Part shown: one piece after another, positions 9,362 to 17,798 of the stretch | How the letters are laid out: each line of letters opens with the position of its first letter | Numbering within the stretch: the first letter of the stretch is position 1 | Source: Spartinivicinus poritis | GTDB lineage: Bacteria > Pseudomonadota > Gammaproteobacteria > Pseudomonadales > Zooshikellaceae | Length of the DNA stretch: 64,000 nt | Direction: 5' to 3' | NCBI RefSeq assembly: GCF_028858535.1 | Contig: NZ_JAPMOU010000013.1 | Location: forward strand, 1 to 64,000 | Translations under genes and position numbers: made by a program | Notes under the pieces: model-generated | The model's input: only the letters and a program-made list of their open reading frames with translations | What the model was told of the DNA's origin: nothing | Database searches by the model: none

Positions 9362-9386
9362 CGCTGAATGCTTAAAGCATTCAGCG
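9362..9386 (-). terminator. Intercistronic hairpin between the 422-aa and 282-aa genes
   Basis: CGCTGAATGCTT and AAGCATTCAGCG are perfectly complementary around a minimal loop, just after the stop of the 422-residue gene. There is no T run after it on the minus strand, so it may protect or partly attenuate the upstream message rather than fully terminate it. Confidence 0.45.
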
Positions 9387-9414
9387 CAGAACTACCACTA
9401 CAACTTTTTATTAT

Positions 9415-10683
9415 TTAGTCTTGACCAATTAATGCTAAGCAACCTGGGTCTTCCATATTCCAAACAACCCGTCCCATAGGTTGACGCTTCATACAGCTGA
9501 AGTTTAGGGTAGTGTTATAATTACGCATTACCCCTGGAGTATAGTAATACACATAGTCCTCTTTACCTTTAATCAACTTGTCATAGTTTGATTTCATGGT
9601 ATAGATTGGATCCCACTGCTGCTGTTGCTGACCTGTGGGAGTTGGCTCTTGCTGTTGTTGGAAAGCAGCTACTTCATTGAACAGTTCATTTTGCAGCTTA
9701 TCTCTTAATACATCAGCAGCTTGTTGATAGCGATCATCTTCAGGCGCAACGGTACCAAAAGAGCCATCGTTTTGTTGGAACTGGACTACTGCACCACACT
9801 GAGAAACATCTTGACATTGTGCTTGCTGCTGGAAGAACTGTTGTACTTCTTGCTCTTGGTTAGCATTTTGGTTTTGACTGGTAAATTGACTGGCTTGTTT
9901 AAACAACTTACCCCAGTCAACTTTTACTTTGACTGCATGATATTTTTCATCCGTTTTAATTTTCCAGTCAATCCGAGCAGTCAGAATGTTATCCCATTGC
10001 CCACCACTCATTAAAACACCATCAATTTGTTGATCCCAACCTGGAGTCGTTACTGCTTGGAATGGTAAGTCTTGGTTAACAACTGTTTGGCTAGGTGGCA
10101 TCATTGCTCTAAAACGATACATTACGTTAGTGCTTAGATCATATTCACCACTATCGCTGTTTAACATGGTACATTTTGGTACTTCAATTTGCCGTTGCTG
10201 ACCATTTTGATCTATAGTCAACTTTTCATTAGAACAAGCAATATCTAAACGCCCATTATCGATTTGATTTCCTGTTGATAAGAAAGTAGTTCTAGCCTCA
10301 GTAGCAGGTGCAGGATACGCTCTCAAGCCGTAGCTATTGGCTTCATCTAATAATGCTTGAACTGCATCTAAATCACCCAGGGTAGAGAAAGAACCACCTA
10401 AATAACTTAATGTTTCACCAGCAAAATAACCTGACTGCTGAAACCGGTGAAATACATTAAAACGAGGTACTGGTAGAGAGCTAGTCACCCCTTGTACAGC
10501 CACATTACCACGCTTTGGAATGTAATAAATTTTTGATTGATCAACGCCGTCTTTCAGTAAATAAAAGTTATCGTAAATACGCGCTGAAAATTGTACATCA
10601 GGGCTTTCACTAATGGGAGCTGCAGCGGCTTGCTGAATAGTAGCTGCAACAGCGGCCGCCATAAGAGTTTTGCCTAATTTCAT
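9415..10683 (-). CDS. Exported Gln-rich protein, paralog of the 11227 gene (422 aa)
   Basis: Not a family I can name. A signal peptide (AAAVAATIQQAAA) ends near residue 21. The body aligns along its length with the divergently transcribed 522-residue protein. Both have an early KIYYIPKRG or KLFYISRFG strand, then LGGSFST or FGGTFST, TTPGW or TLPGW, a kVDWGKL or NVDWIKL segment and CQDVSQCG or CNDISQCG. The C-terminal third is Gln-rich (two Q-rich stretches at about 275-295 and 350-375). It ends at the point where the paralog continues into a WxxW domain. Start confidence is high: AAGGAAGG lies just upstream of the ATG. It heads the minus-strand exported-protein genes. Confidence 0.8.
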   Translation of the reverse strand: MKLGKTLMAAAVAATIQQAAAAPISESPDVQFSARIYDNFYLLKDGVDQSKIYYIPKRGNVAVQGVTSSLPVPRFNVFHRFQQSGYFAGETLSYLGGSFSTLGDLDAVQALLDEANSYGLRAYPAPATEARTTFLSTGNQIDNGRLDIACSNEKLTIDQNGQQRQIEVPKCTMLNSDSGEYDLSTNVMYRFRAMMPPSQTVVNQDLPFQAVTTPGWDQQIDGVLMSGGQWDNILTARIDWKIKTDEKYHAVKVKVDWGKLFKQASQFTSQNQNANQEQEVQQFFQQQAQCQDVSQCGAVVQFQQNDGSFGTVAPEDDRYQQAADVLRDKLQNELFNEVAAFQQQQEPTPTGQQQQQWDPIYTMKSNYDKLIKGKEDYVYYYTPGVMRNYNTTLNFSCMKRQPMGRVVWNMEDPGCLALIGQD

Positions 10684-11226
10684 TATGACTTTCCTTCCTT
10701 GTAGAAAAAATGAGTAATATTTATACTAACGTTAATGAATGGAGCACCTAACTTAATATTAAATTTTCAATAATATAAACGGAGCTATCTCTTGTTGTTT
10801 TTACTTCCAACTACCACACATTTACTGCCAATTACTACACTCTCTCTAGTTAGGCGCCAGTGATGCTATTTGTTAGGTATAAGCACTGTAAATTAGACTT
10901 TTGTCTAATAAAAGTTAGTGATTCTCCACATAAAATATTTTTATTAAGTTTACTTTCTCAAGTCCTTTTGGGTGCATTTAAAGGAAAGACTTACATAGCT
11001 AAAAAAATGCCTTTTGATACAAGTCAATAATAGTAGTTTTCATGAAGGAGTGTACATATAACACAAAGAAAAATGTTATGCGAGACATTACTACATTATT
11101 TAAATTATGGTAGTCTCTATTTCATTAAGTTCGCACCATCTTTCTAAAGGTACCACTCTTTAAAAAGGTATCATTAAAAATAATAAACATCTGATTGGTA
11201 TCACACTGATATCACAAGGAAGTTCT
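10684..11226. promoter_or_regulatory. Divergent control region between the two paralogs
   Basis: This 543-base AT-rich region separates the minus-strand 422-residue gene and the plus-strand 522-residue gene, so it must hold promoters for both. ATTAGAC-TTTT-GTCTAAT at 10892-10909 is a perfect palindrome that could be an operator or small hairpin. Near the rightward gene GGTAYCA occurs three times on the plus strand (11149, 11167, 11197), the last followed by an imperfect inverted copy, TGATATCA. No ORF is supported. Confidence 0.45.
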
Positions 11227-12795
11227 ATGAAAGTAAAACTACTTCTTTTTCTGTTATTTTATATTCCTCTATCCTGTTTATCTGCAAATTTTTCAGCTGA
11301 GATTATTAGTCAGTTTCATCTAATCACTGATCCAAACAACTCAAAAAAGCTATTTTACATTTCCCGCTTTGGTGGCATTGAAAGAATCGCACCTTCAGCT
11401 ATGGCCAATGTAAGTAATAACAACCTAATAAATACTAACGAAACCTTACCTAACTTTTACGCAGTAACCCTATTTGGATTAACCCAGCCTTTTACCGATA
11501 AAGAAATGGTTGGCTTTGGTGGTACTTTTTCTACCGTTGAAAACGGTGCTTTAGTTAAGCAACTCAAAAAAGAGGCTAAGCAGCTTGGCTACACATCAAT
11601 ACAACCAGCAAGACATCAATTTGCTCAGCTTAATTTCATTGCTACAGCATTTGATGTTATTAACGGTCAACTAGCACTAGAGTGCAAGATAGAAAAAATT
11701 CCTGTTGAGCATTCCAGCGAGTCTCATGTGACTATGCCTTTATGCAAAATAAAGGGAACTGACCAGGTTTATGATATTAATATTAATCTTCTGTATAGCT
11801 TGGAAACACAATTACACGAACGAGGCAGCACCAGCACTAAAATTCCATTTGATGCGATCACCCTGCCTGGCTGGAAGCCTCACCTGCAAGACTTATTAAA
11901 CAATGGCAGCCCATGGAATCATTTATTAACAGGGGTTGTCGACTGGACTATTAGTGACCGTCCACTGAATATTATCAAGCTAAATGTAGACTGGATAAAA
12001 CTCTATAACTTTACTTTTAGAGAGTTAAAGTCAGGTATGAACCCACTATTAAGTAGAGAGGATGTTCGTACCAAAATGGCAGAGCTACTGAAATGTAATG
12101 ATATCAGTCAGTGTGGTATTCAATTTGCTGACTCACTTACGCCAGGTAAAGTTGAAGAATTAGGTGAAACACTGTCATTACAAGACACGCTCAGTACAGC
12201 CTTATTTACTGAAACCCATCTTACCCTTAGACGACGAGACCCTTCAGGAACCAGTCGAAATCGTTTATCTGCTACGAACAGTGCAGAAGAAGTAAAAACC
12301 AACTTTATTCCTAAAGTAAACTTTTACCAAGTGTTACAGCTTCAAAATGGCAAGCTGGAAATGTTAGCTCCAAATAATAATATTAAACAGTACCGAACCG
12401 TGTTAGACATCAACTGCATTAAAGGCAGTATTGATGGCGATATTGATTCAACCAACAACCAATCTGGTTGCACCACAACTGCCGATCGTTATGCAGACTA
12501 CCAATGGAGCCGCTGGCAAAGTAAGCACCAGGCAAACTTTATTGGTGATTTAGAAATGCCTGCAGGTTGTGCCAACCCCATTCGCATAAAAGCGCGCTCC
12601 AAAACAGGACAGCCTTATTTGAGCCTAAAAGAACGCTTGCTACTCTCTCCCAGAAAAGGATTATTCTGCTGGAATAAACATCAAACAGATGGCAAGTGTG
12701 CTGATTATGAAGTAAGCTGGTTGTGCGAAAAAGGTTCTTCAGAGCCACCCATTATTATTTGGCCTGAAAGGCCTCCAGTGTCGTTTGAGTTATAG
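11227..12795 (+). CDS. Exported protein with C-terminal mucin-type WxxW domain (522 aa)
   Basis: A signal peptide (LLLFLLFYIPLSCLSA, about 1-20) leads into about 400 residues that align with the 422-residue paralog at 9415, including the shared FYISRFG, FGGTFST, TLPGW, NVDWIKL and CNDISQCG motifs. Residues 427-500 then match the WxxW domain known from mucins and cartilage intermediate layer protein. The match includes W427-S-R-W430, GDLE at 440-443, a Cys-x-x-Pro-I segment, GLFCWNKHQ, GKCADYEV and a final LC at 499-500. In animals this domain occurs in secreted matrix and mucus proteins; its role in bacteria is not something I can state. The start is supported by AAGGA 8 bases upstream. Function is unknown beyond probable extracellular location. 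Confidence 0.8.
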   Translation: MKVKLLLFLLFYIPLSCLSANFSAEIISQFHLITDPNNSKKLFYISRFGGIERIAPSAMANVSNNNLINTNETLPNFYAVTLFGLTQPFTDKEMVGFGGTFSTVENGALVKQLKKEAKQLGYTSIQPARHQFAQLNFIATAFDVINGQLALECKIEKIPVEHSSESHVTMPLCKIKGTDQVYDININLLYSLETQLHERGSTSTKIPFDAITLPGWKPHLQDLLNNGSPWNHLLTGVVDWTISDRPLNIIKLNVDWIKLYNFTFRELKSGMNPLLSREDVRTKMAELLKCNDISQCGIQFADSLTPGKVEELGETLSLQDTLSTALFTETHLTLRRRDPSGTSRNRLSATNSAEEVKTNFIPKVNFYQVLQLQNGKLEMLAPNNNIKQYRTVLDINCIKGSIDGDIDSTNNQSGCTTTADRYADYQWSRWQSKHQANFIGDLEMPAGCANPIRIKARSKTGQPYLSLKERLLLSPRKGLFCWNKHQTDGKCADYEVSWLCEKGSSEPPIIIWPERPPVSFEL

Positions 12796-12827
12796 TATGT
12801 CCTTCGCGAATGAACTTTTTACTAAGG

Positions 12828-12853
12828 AGCTGTTTCAAATATAACAGCTTTTT
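12828..12853 (+). terminator. Intrinsic terminator after the WxxW-domain gene
   Basis: AGCTGTT and AACAGCT form a 7-bp stem around an 8-base loop, followed by TTTTA. It lies 33 bases after the stop of the 522-residue gene and is the right size and orientation for an intrinsic terminator. Confidence 0.6.
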
Positions 12854-12864
12854 ACCTCCTTATT

Positions 12865-12893
12865 CCTCCCCCTTGATAAAGGGGGGGATTTAA
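12865..12893. repeat. G/C-rich hairpin repeat, single copy
   Basis: CCCCCTTGATAAAGGGGG forms a short hairpin followed by GGATTTAAA. The same sequence in paired, inverted form occurs at 17439-17525 and 42785-42904, so this is one member of a dispersed intergenic repeat family. Confidence 0.65.
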
Positions 12894-13028
12894 AGTGACC
12901 TTATTTTTTGCACCACCTCCGCTTTGTAAACCAATGTAAAGTTATTTGATAGCCCCTTTTTATACTGTTACTAATTCAGACTGACTTTTATTACTTTATA
13001 AATACGATAAAGATAAGTAAGGGCATCT

Positions 13029-13652
13029 ATGCTTATTTTTTACCATTTTTTAAAAGACTCTACTCTTGTAAACTGTTTACTTAAAAATAAACAAGGACTT
13101 ACTTTTTTAAAATTAAAAGTAATGCACAAATTTACCAAACGCCTATCGCTACTATTACTTAGCTTCATATACTTATTGCTACCCTCCCAAACCTTGGCTC
13201 ACAGCGGCAATATGTCATTTTTCAGACTAACACAGCAAGAATCCACCTGGCATTTAACGGCTATTCTAGCCCAGGCAACAGTGCAGTCTTATCTACCATC
13301 CACCAATAAACCACCTCTCAAAGTAAAGCCTGCTAAACAATTGCAAGAAAAGCAACTTGTTGACTATCTGCAAAATAACATTGCTTTTACTATGAATGGC
13401 CAATTAATCCCTTTAAAACTTAATAACGTTAAATTAGGGCACCACGAAACCAAGGTCTCATTTAAGCTAAATACCGCACCCAAACAACTTGAAAGTATGG
13501 ATATAGTCATCAAGGCTTTTGCCCATGGAAAAAACCACCATAATATCCTACTTATTTCCTCAGCTAACACTAAGCAAAAAGTGATTCTCTCATCCAAAAA
13601 CAACTATTCATCTAAGTTACAATTTATACCACCCAAAAACACAGTTAAGTAA
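13029..13652 (+). CDS. Small exported protein of unknown function (up to 207 aa)
   Basis: The mature part starts after LLPSQTLAHSGN and has about 145 residues, beta-rich, with His- and Lys-rich segments and no cysteines. I do not recognise the family; the SHAHSGN-like start after the signal recalls small periplasmic accessory proteins, but that is only an impression. The start is uncertain. The ATG at 13029 has TAAGGG 5-6 bases upstream but gives a 37-residue tail before the hydrophobic core. The ATG at 13122 gives a textbook signal peptide but has no ribosome site. The gene has no obvious partner; it lies between the WxxW gene and ackA. Confidence 0.6.
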   Translation: MLIFYHFLKDSTLVNCLLKNKQGLTFLKLKVMHKFTKRLSLLLLSFIYLLLPSQTLAHSGNMSFFRLTQQESTWHLTAILAQATVQSYLPSTNKPPLKVKPAKQLQEKQLVDYLQNNIAFTMNGQLIPLKLNNVKLGHHETKVSFKLNTAPKQLESMDIVIKAFAHGKNHHNILLISSANTKQKVILSSKNNYSSKLQFIPPKNTVK

Positions 13653-13676
13653 GTGGCCAGCTAACCTCTAACATTG

Positions 13677-13713
13677 ACTTACCTAATGAGTAACAACTAC
13701 ACATTAGGTAAGT
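13677..13713. terminator. Hairpin after the small exported protein gene
   Basis: ACTTACCTAATG and CATTAGGTAAGT form a perfect 12-bp stem around a 13-base loop, 24 bases after the stop. No T run follows, so it is a possible rather than certain terminator. Confidence 0.4.
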
Positions 13714-13860
13714 AACCACAACACTCAAGCACCCATCAACCTGTCTACTAATTAAACAGCCATTCCTCACTACTACTTTATTTCGTAGCTTTACGTATTT
13801 TCTTTGCACACCAGTCAGTTAGACTAACCTCGACCAAAAGTCAGCTAATCACCAATGGTG

Positions 13861-13916
13861 CACTACAATAGATATGTGTCATCTCATATACCCAGTAGAT
13901 GGGGTATGCTGTAGTG
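13861..13916. promoter_or_regulatory. Nested inverted repeats upstream of ackA
   Basis: CACTACA (13861) and TGTAGTG (13910) enclose ATACCC (13888) and GGGTAT (13902), giving nested inverted repeats that end 37 bases before the ackA start. This could be an operator or a leader hairpin. No specific regulator can be named. Confidence 0.3.
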
Positions 13917-13953
13917 ATTAACACTTTCATTTCTTAACAAAAGATAGTTTGCA

Positions 13954-15168
13954 GTGAATACTACACCTTCCAACATTCTGGTTATCAATTGTGGCAGTTC
14001 CTCCATTAAGTTTGCCGTCATTAATCCAACCTCTGAACAAGCGCTTATTACTGGCATTGCAGAGCGACTAGGCGAAACAGAAGCCCAACTGGTGTGGCGG
14101 GCAAGCCAGCAAAAACACACAACAGCGTTAGAAACTGCTGACCATGACCTGGCAATGCAAGCCATCTTAACGCTTTTAGCCGAGCAGCAATTAGCCGATA
14201 CCTTAATTGCCATTGGCCATCGAGTAGTACATGGTGGTGAAGCTTTTACTCATTCAACTGTAATCAATGAAGAAGTTAAGCAGGCCATCGCTGATTGCCA
14301 GCCACTCGCCCCATTACACAACCCAGCGAACTTATTGGGCATTACCATTACCGAAAAGTATTTTGGCCAACTACCTCAGGTTGCTGTGTTTGATACAGCA
14401 TTTCATCAAACCATGCCAGCCAAAGCCTATTTATATGCAATCCCCTATCGTTTTTATAAAGAAAAAAGTGTGCGCCGTTATGGCTTTCATGGCACCAGTT
14501 ACCGTTATGTAGCTGAAGCAGCTTGCCAACAATTAGGCATTGATTATCAACATAGCCATTTACTCTGTGCCCATTTAGGTAACGGCTGTAGTGCAGTAGC
14601 CGTGAGTAACGGCCAGGCAGTTGACACTACAATGGGGTTAACGCCTTTGGAAGGCTTAGTGATGGGAACACGCAGTGGCAACCTGGACCCAAATTTATTT
14701 TCGTTTTTAGCTGATGAGTATGGCTATAGCCTGGAAGACATCAGTCGTATTCTTAATAAAGAAAGTGGCTTACTTGGTCTTTCTGAACTTAGTAATGACA
14801 TGCGCGCCCTCGAAGAGGCAGCTAGCCAGGGTAATCAACAGGCTCAACTGGCTGTTTCAGTTTTTTGCTATCAATTAGCCAAAACGTTAGGTGGCTTAGC
14901 CACAGCCCTTCCCCGCCTTGATGGATTAGTCTTCACTGGTGGTATTGGTGAAAATTCATCTTTTGTTAGACAGCAAGTTATCAAGCAACTGGCTATTCTT
15001 GGGTTTACATTAGACGAACAAGCTAATCAGCAACATGGCAATAAACAAGGGGTTATTACTCAACCAGGATCAACTTGCGCATTAGTTGTGAAAACCGACG
15101 AAGAGTTAATGATTGCCCGGGATACTGCTAGCCTGGTAAACCAAGCCCCTGCAACTTCTGAACACTGA
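13954..15168 (+). CDS. ackA: Acetate kinase
   Basis: Cytosolic enzyme that interconverts acetate plus ATP and acetyl phosphate plus ADP, working with the next gene in overflow acetate production and acetate uptake. At 404 residues it is the normal length. The ASKHA fold signatures are all visible: VINCGSSSIKF at the N terminus, IGHRVVHGGE, HNPANLLGI, FDTAFHQTMP, RYGFHGTSYRYV (catalytic region), HLGNGCS, GTRSGNLDP and FTGGIGENS. The start codon is GTG, with only a weak ribosome site, which may keep its level below that of pta. It is followed after 8 bases by pta, forming the classic ackA-pta operon. Confidence 0.97.
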   Translation: MNTTPSNILVINCGSSSIKFAVINPTSEQALITGIAERLGETEAQLVWRASQQKHTTALETADHDLAMQAILTLLAEQQLADTLIAIGHRVVHGGEAFTHSTVINEEVKQAIADCQPLAPLHNPANLLGITITEKYFGQLPQVAVFDTAFHQTMPAKAYLYAIPYRFYKEKSVRRYGFHGTSYRYVAEAACQQLGIDYQHSHLLCAHLGNGCSAVAVSNGQAVDTTMGLTPLEGLVMGTRSGNLDPNLFSFLADEYGYSLEDISRILNKESGLLGLSELSNDMRALEEAASQGNQQAQLAVSVFCYQLAKTLGGLATALPRLDGLVFTGGIGENSSFVRQQVIKQLAILGFTLDEQANQQHGNKQGVITQPGSTCALVVKTDEELMIARDTASLVNQAPATSEH

Positions 15169-15176
15169 GGTAACCA

Positions 15177-17285
15177 ATGCATACATTTTACATTGCCCCA
15201 ACTAGCTTTGGCGTTGGCCTCACATCAGTTGCACTTGGTTTAGTTCGAGCATTAGACAGCGTTGGATTAAGGGTCAGTTTTTGTAAGCCCATTGCTCAGC
15301 AACATGCTTCCGATCAAGGACCTGAACGCTCAACGCAAATGATACAGCAAGTGATGGGTTTTACCCCACCAACACCTATTTCATTGGAGCGAGTTGAAGA
15401 TTTATTAGGCGATAATAAGCGCGATATGCTGATGGAGGAAATTGTCGAGCAATTTGACCGCTCTGCTATTGATGCAGATGTCGTCGTCGTTGAAGGTTTA
15501 GTCCCAACCCGAGCGGCTCCCTATGTGACTGGCTTAAATGGTGATATCGCAAAAACACTGGATGCTGATGTTATTTTGGTTGCCTCTGGCCAAGAGGATA
15601 GCCTTTCCGAAGTAGCGGATAAATTAGAAATAACGGCTGATAATTTTGGTGGTATCCAGCACCGAAAAGTGATCGGCTATATCATCAACAAATTATCGCT
15701 TGAGCAGATTCAACAAATAGAAGACAGTAGCAGTGAAGTGTTTGATAAACTGCCAGAGTTTCGTCGTAAGCAATTCCACCCGATCGGCTATATTCCCTGG
15801 AATGAGGACATGTCCTCTCCTCGCACGAAAGAAATTGCCGACCTGCTACAAACCCAAATTCTTTATAAGGGCGATATCGAGCAGCGACGAGTGACGGGTA
15901 AAGTGCTCTGCGCCAGAACCGCTGCCAATATTTGCCATTTACTTAAACCAGGTAAGCTTATTATTTGCCCAGGAGACCGAGACGATATCATCCTGGCGAC
16001 CTGTATGGCTGCCAGTAATGGCGTACCACTTGCCGGGTTATTGCTTACCAACGGTATTGAGCCCCATGAGCAAATAATGAACTTATGCAAAAAAAATGTT
16101 CAGCAACACGGGCTACCTATTTTACTGACTCAGCTCAATTCTTATAACACGGCAACTACCTTAGACCGGCTAAATAATGAAGTCCCTATTGATGATAGGG
16201 AGCGTATTGAGTTGGTAATGAACTCAATAGCCGATAGACTCAATGGCGAGTGGCTTAAAGAGCGCTGTGGAACCGAAGTAGAAATTCGTATGTCACCCCC
16301 GGCCTTCCGCTATCAGCTGATTAAACGAGCCAACCAGGCGAAAAAACGCATTGTGCTACCCGAGGGTAATGAGCCAAGAACCGTACGTGCCGCATCTATT
16401 TGTCACGAGCGCGGCATTGCAGAATGTATTTTACTGGGCAAAACAGAAGACATTCATCAAGTGGCGCAAGACCAAGGTTTTCAGCTACCTGAAAGCATCA
16501 TCATTATGGAGCCTGATATCGTCCGGGGCCGTTATATTTCTCCCATGGTTGAGCTACGAAAACATAAAGGGCTCAATGCCCCAATGGCTGAAGCCCAATT
16601 GGAAGATAATGTCGTATTAGGCACCATGATGTTAGCGCAAGGGGAAGTCGATGGCCTGGTATCAGGTGCCGTACATACCACAGCCAATACTATTCGCCCA
16701 GCTTTTCAGCTAATTAAAACCCACCCTGATGCAAAGCTGGTGTCTTCTATCTTCTTTATGTTGCTACCAGAACAAGTTTTGGTATACGGCGACTGTGCGG
16801 TAAACCCAGACCCTAATGCTGAAGAGCTGGCTGACATTGCTATCCAAAGTGCCGACTCCGCAGCCGCTTTTGGCATTTCACCTAAAGTCGCTATGATTAG
16901 CTATAGCACCGGTAGCTCAGGCACAGGAAGTGATGTGGAAAAAGTGCGCGAAGCCACCAAAATAGCCCAACAAAAACGGCCTGATTTATTAATAGACGGC
17001 CCACTACAATACGATGCTGCCGCTATTGAAAGTGTCGCCAAGAAAAAAGCCCCCAACAGCCCAGTCGCAGGCAAAGCAACAGTATTTGTTTTCCCCGACC
17101 TCAATACCGGTAATACGACATATAAAGCCGTTCAGCGCAGTGCCGACGTGATTAGTGTAGGCCCCATGCTGCAAGGCTTACGTAAACCCGTCAATGACTT
17201 ATCACGAGGTGCATTAGTCGACGACATCGTCTACACCATCGCTCTCACCGCCATCCAAGCAGATCAGTTTAGTAGTCGGAAATAA
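15177..17285 (+). CDS. pta: Phosphate acetyltransferase, long form
   Basis: Transfers acetyl between CoA and phosphate, making or consuming the acetyl phosphate used by AckA. At 702 residues it is the long gammaproteobacterial type. The N-terminal P-loop-like CobQ/BioD-type domain (about 1-220) has TSFGVGLTSVALG in the nucleotide-loop position. A DRTGG domain follows (about 230-345). The catalytic PTA_PTB domain (about 385-700) contains VLPEGNEPRTVRAA, ISYSTGSSGTGSDVEKV and FVFPDLNTGNTTYKAVQRSA. The N-terminal domains are regulatory in E. coli Pta. GAGGT overlapping the ackA stop serves as ribosome site, so translation is probably coupled. Confidence 0.97.
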   Translation: MHTFYIAPTSFGVGLTSVALGLVRALDSVGLRVSFCKPIAQQHASDQGPERSTQMIQQVMGFTPPTPISLERVEDLLGDNKRDMLMEEIVEQFDRSAIDADVVVVEGLVPTRAAPYVTGLNGDIAKTLDADVILVASGQEDSLSEVADKLEITADNFGGIQHRKVIGYIINKLSLEQIQQIEDSSSEVFDKLPEFRRKQFHPIGYIPWNEDMSSPRTKEIADLLQTQILYKGDIEQRRVTGKVLCARTAANICHLLKPGKLIICPGDRDDIILATCMAASNGVPLAGLLLTNGIEPHEQIMNLCKKNVQQHGLPILLTQLNSYNTATTLDRLNNEVPIDDRERIELVMNSIADRLNGEWLKERCGTEVEIRMSPPAFRYQLIKRANQAKKRIVLPEGNEPRTVRAASICHERGIAECILLGKTEDIHQVAQDQGFQLPESIIIMEPDIVRGRYISPMVELRKHKGLNAPMAEAQLEDNVVLGTMMLAQGEVDGLVSGAVHTTANTIRPAFQLIKTHPDAKLVSSIFFMLLPEQVLVYGDCAVNPDPNAEELADIAIQSADSAAAFGISPKVAMISYSTGSSGTGSDVEKVREATKIAQQKRPDLLIDGPLQYDAAAIESVAKKKAPNSPVAGKATVFVFPDLNTGNTTYKAVQRSADVISVGPMLQGLRKPVNDLSRGALVDDIVYTIALTAIQADQFSSRK

Positions 17286-17317
17286 TTTCCCTCCATGAGG
17301 TTTTCACAAAGCTAACG

Positions 17318-17414
17318 GATATGGGGTAACAGAGTATTCTGTATCTAAGGCATAGCTTGATGGGCCAGGAAGGCCCTTCAAGAGCGGAGGAAGAATGCGC
17401 TGTTATCCCATATC
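17318..17414. other. Nested hairpin element downstream of pta
   Basis: GATATGGGGTAACAG at 17318 and CTGTTATCCCATATC at 17400 pair over 15 positions with one G-T. Inside, CTTGATGGGCC (17356) and GGCCCTTCAAG (17372) pair with one mismatch around a 5-base loop. The result is a roughly 97-base self-complementary element beginning 33 bases after the pta stop. It may be the 3' end structure of the ackA-pta message, a small MITE, or a structured RNA; it has no U run. Confidence 0.5.
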
Positions 17415-17438
17415 AAACACTAAACTTATTTTTAACAA

Positions 17439-17525
17439 TGGGGATTGAGGGGGATTTTTACATACGATGATTCAAAATGCTGGCTCCTTTAAATCCCCCC
17501 TAGCCCCCTTTATCAAAGGGGGGAA
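17439..17525. repeat. G/C-rich hairpin repeat, inverted pair
   Basis: GGGGATTGAGGGGGATTT (17439) and AAATCCCCCCTAGCCCCC (17490 region) face each other, the second followed by CTTTATCAAAGGGGGG. The same paired arrangement occurs at 42785-42904 and a single copy at 12865. It is a dispersed non-coding repeat. Confidence 0.7.
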
Positions 17526-17641
17526 TCAGTTTTGCGATAGCACTCTGTATCGTTTATATAGCCCTCATATCACCAAAACTCTTCTAACCATCTAATATTC
17601 ACACCTTTTAAGCAAAGTGCTATTTTACTGTCATAATTTAA

Positions 17642-17768
17642 TATACCCACTGCGAATGGCTTTTAGGGGCGGCCGTCAAGCTACGAAGCCTCATGAGCCT
17701 ATAAATAATAGGTGATTGAGGTGAGGAGTGATGACAACAAACCCTAAAAATCATACGCGAAGGGTATA
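17642..17768. repeat. MITE-like repeat, 127-bp form
   Basis: Starts TATACCC and ends GGGTATA. The left part has GCGAATGGCTTTTAGGGG then CGGCCGTCAAGC; the right part has GACAACAAACCC then TAAAAATCATACGCGAAG. The copy at 42512-42690 has the same parts in the reverse orientation with a longer, diverged middle. The shared ends with TA at both borders fit a transposon-mobilised miniature element. Confidence 0.8.
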
Positions 17769-17798
17769 AGCAGTAACCTAATAGGATGTACTTTTCAT

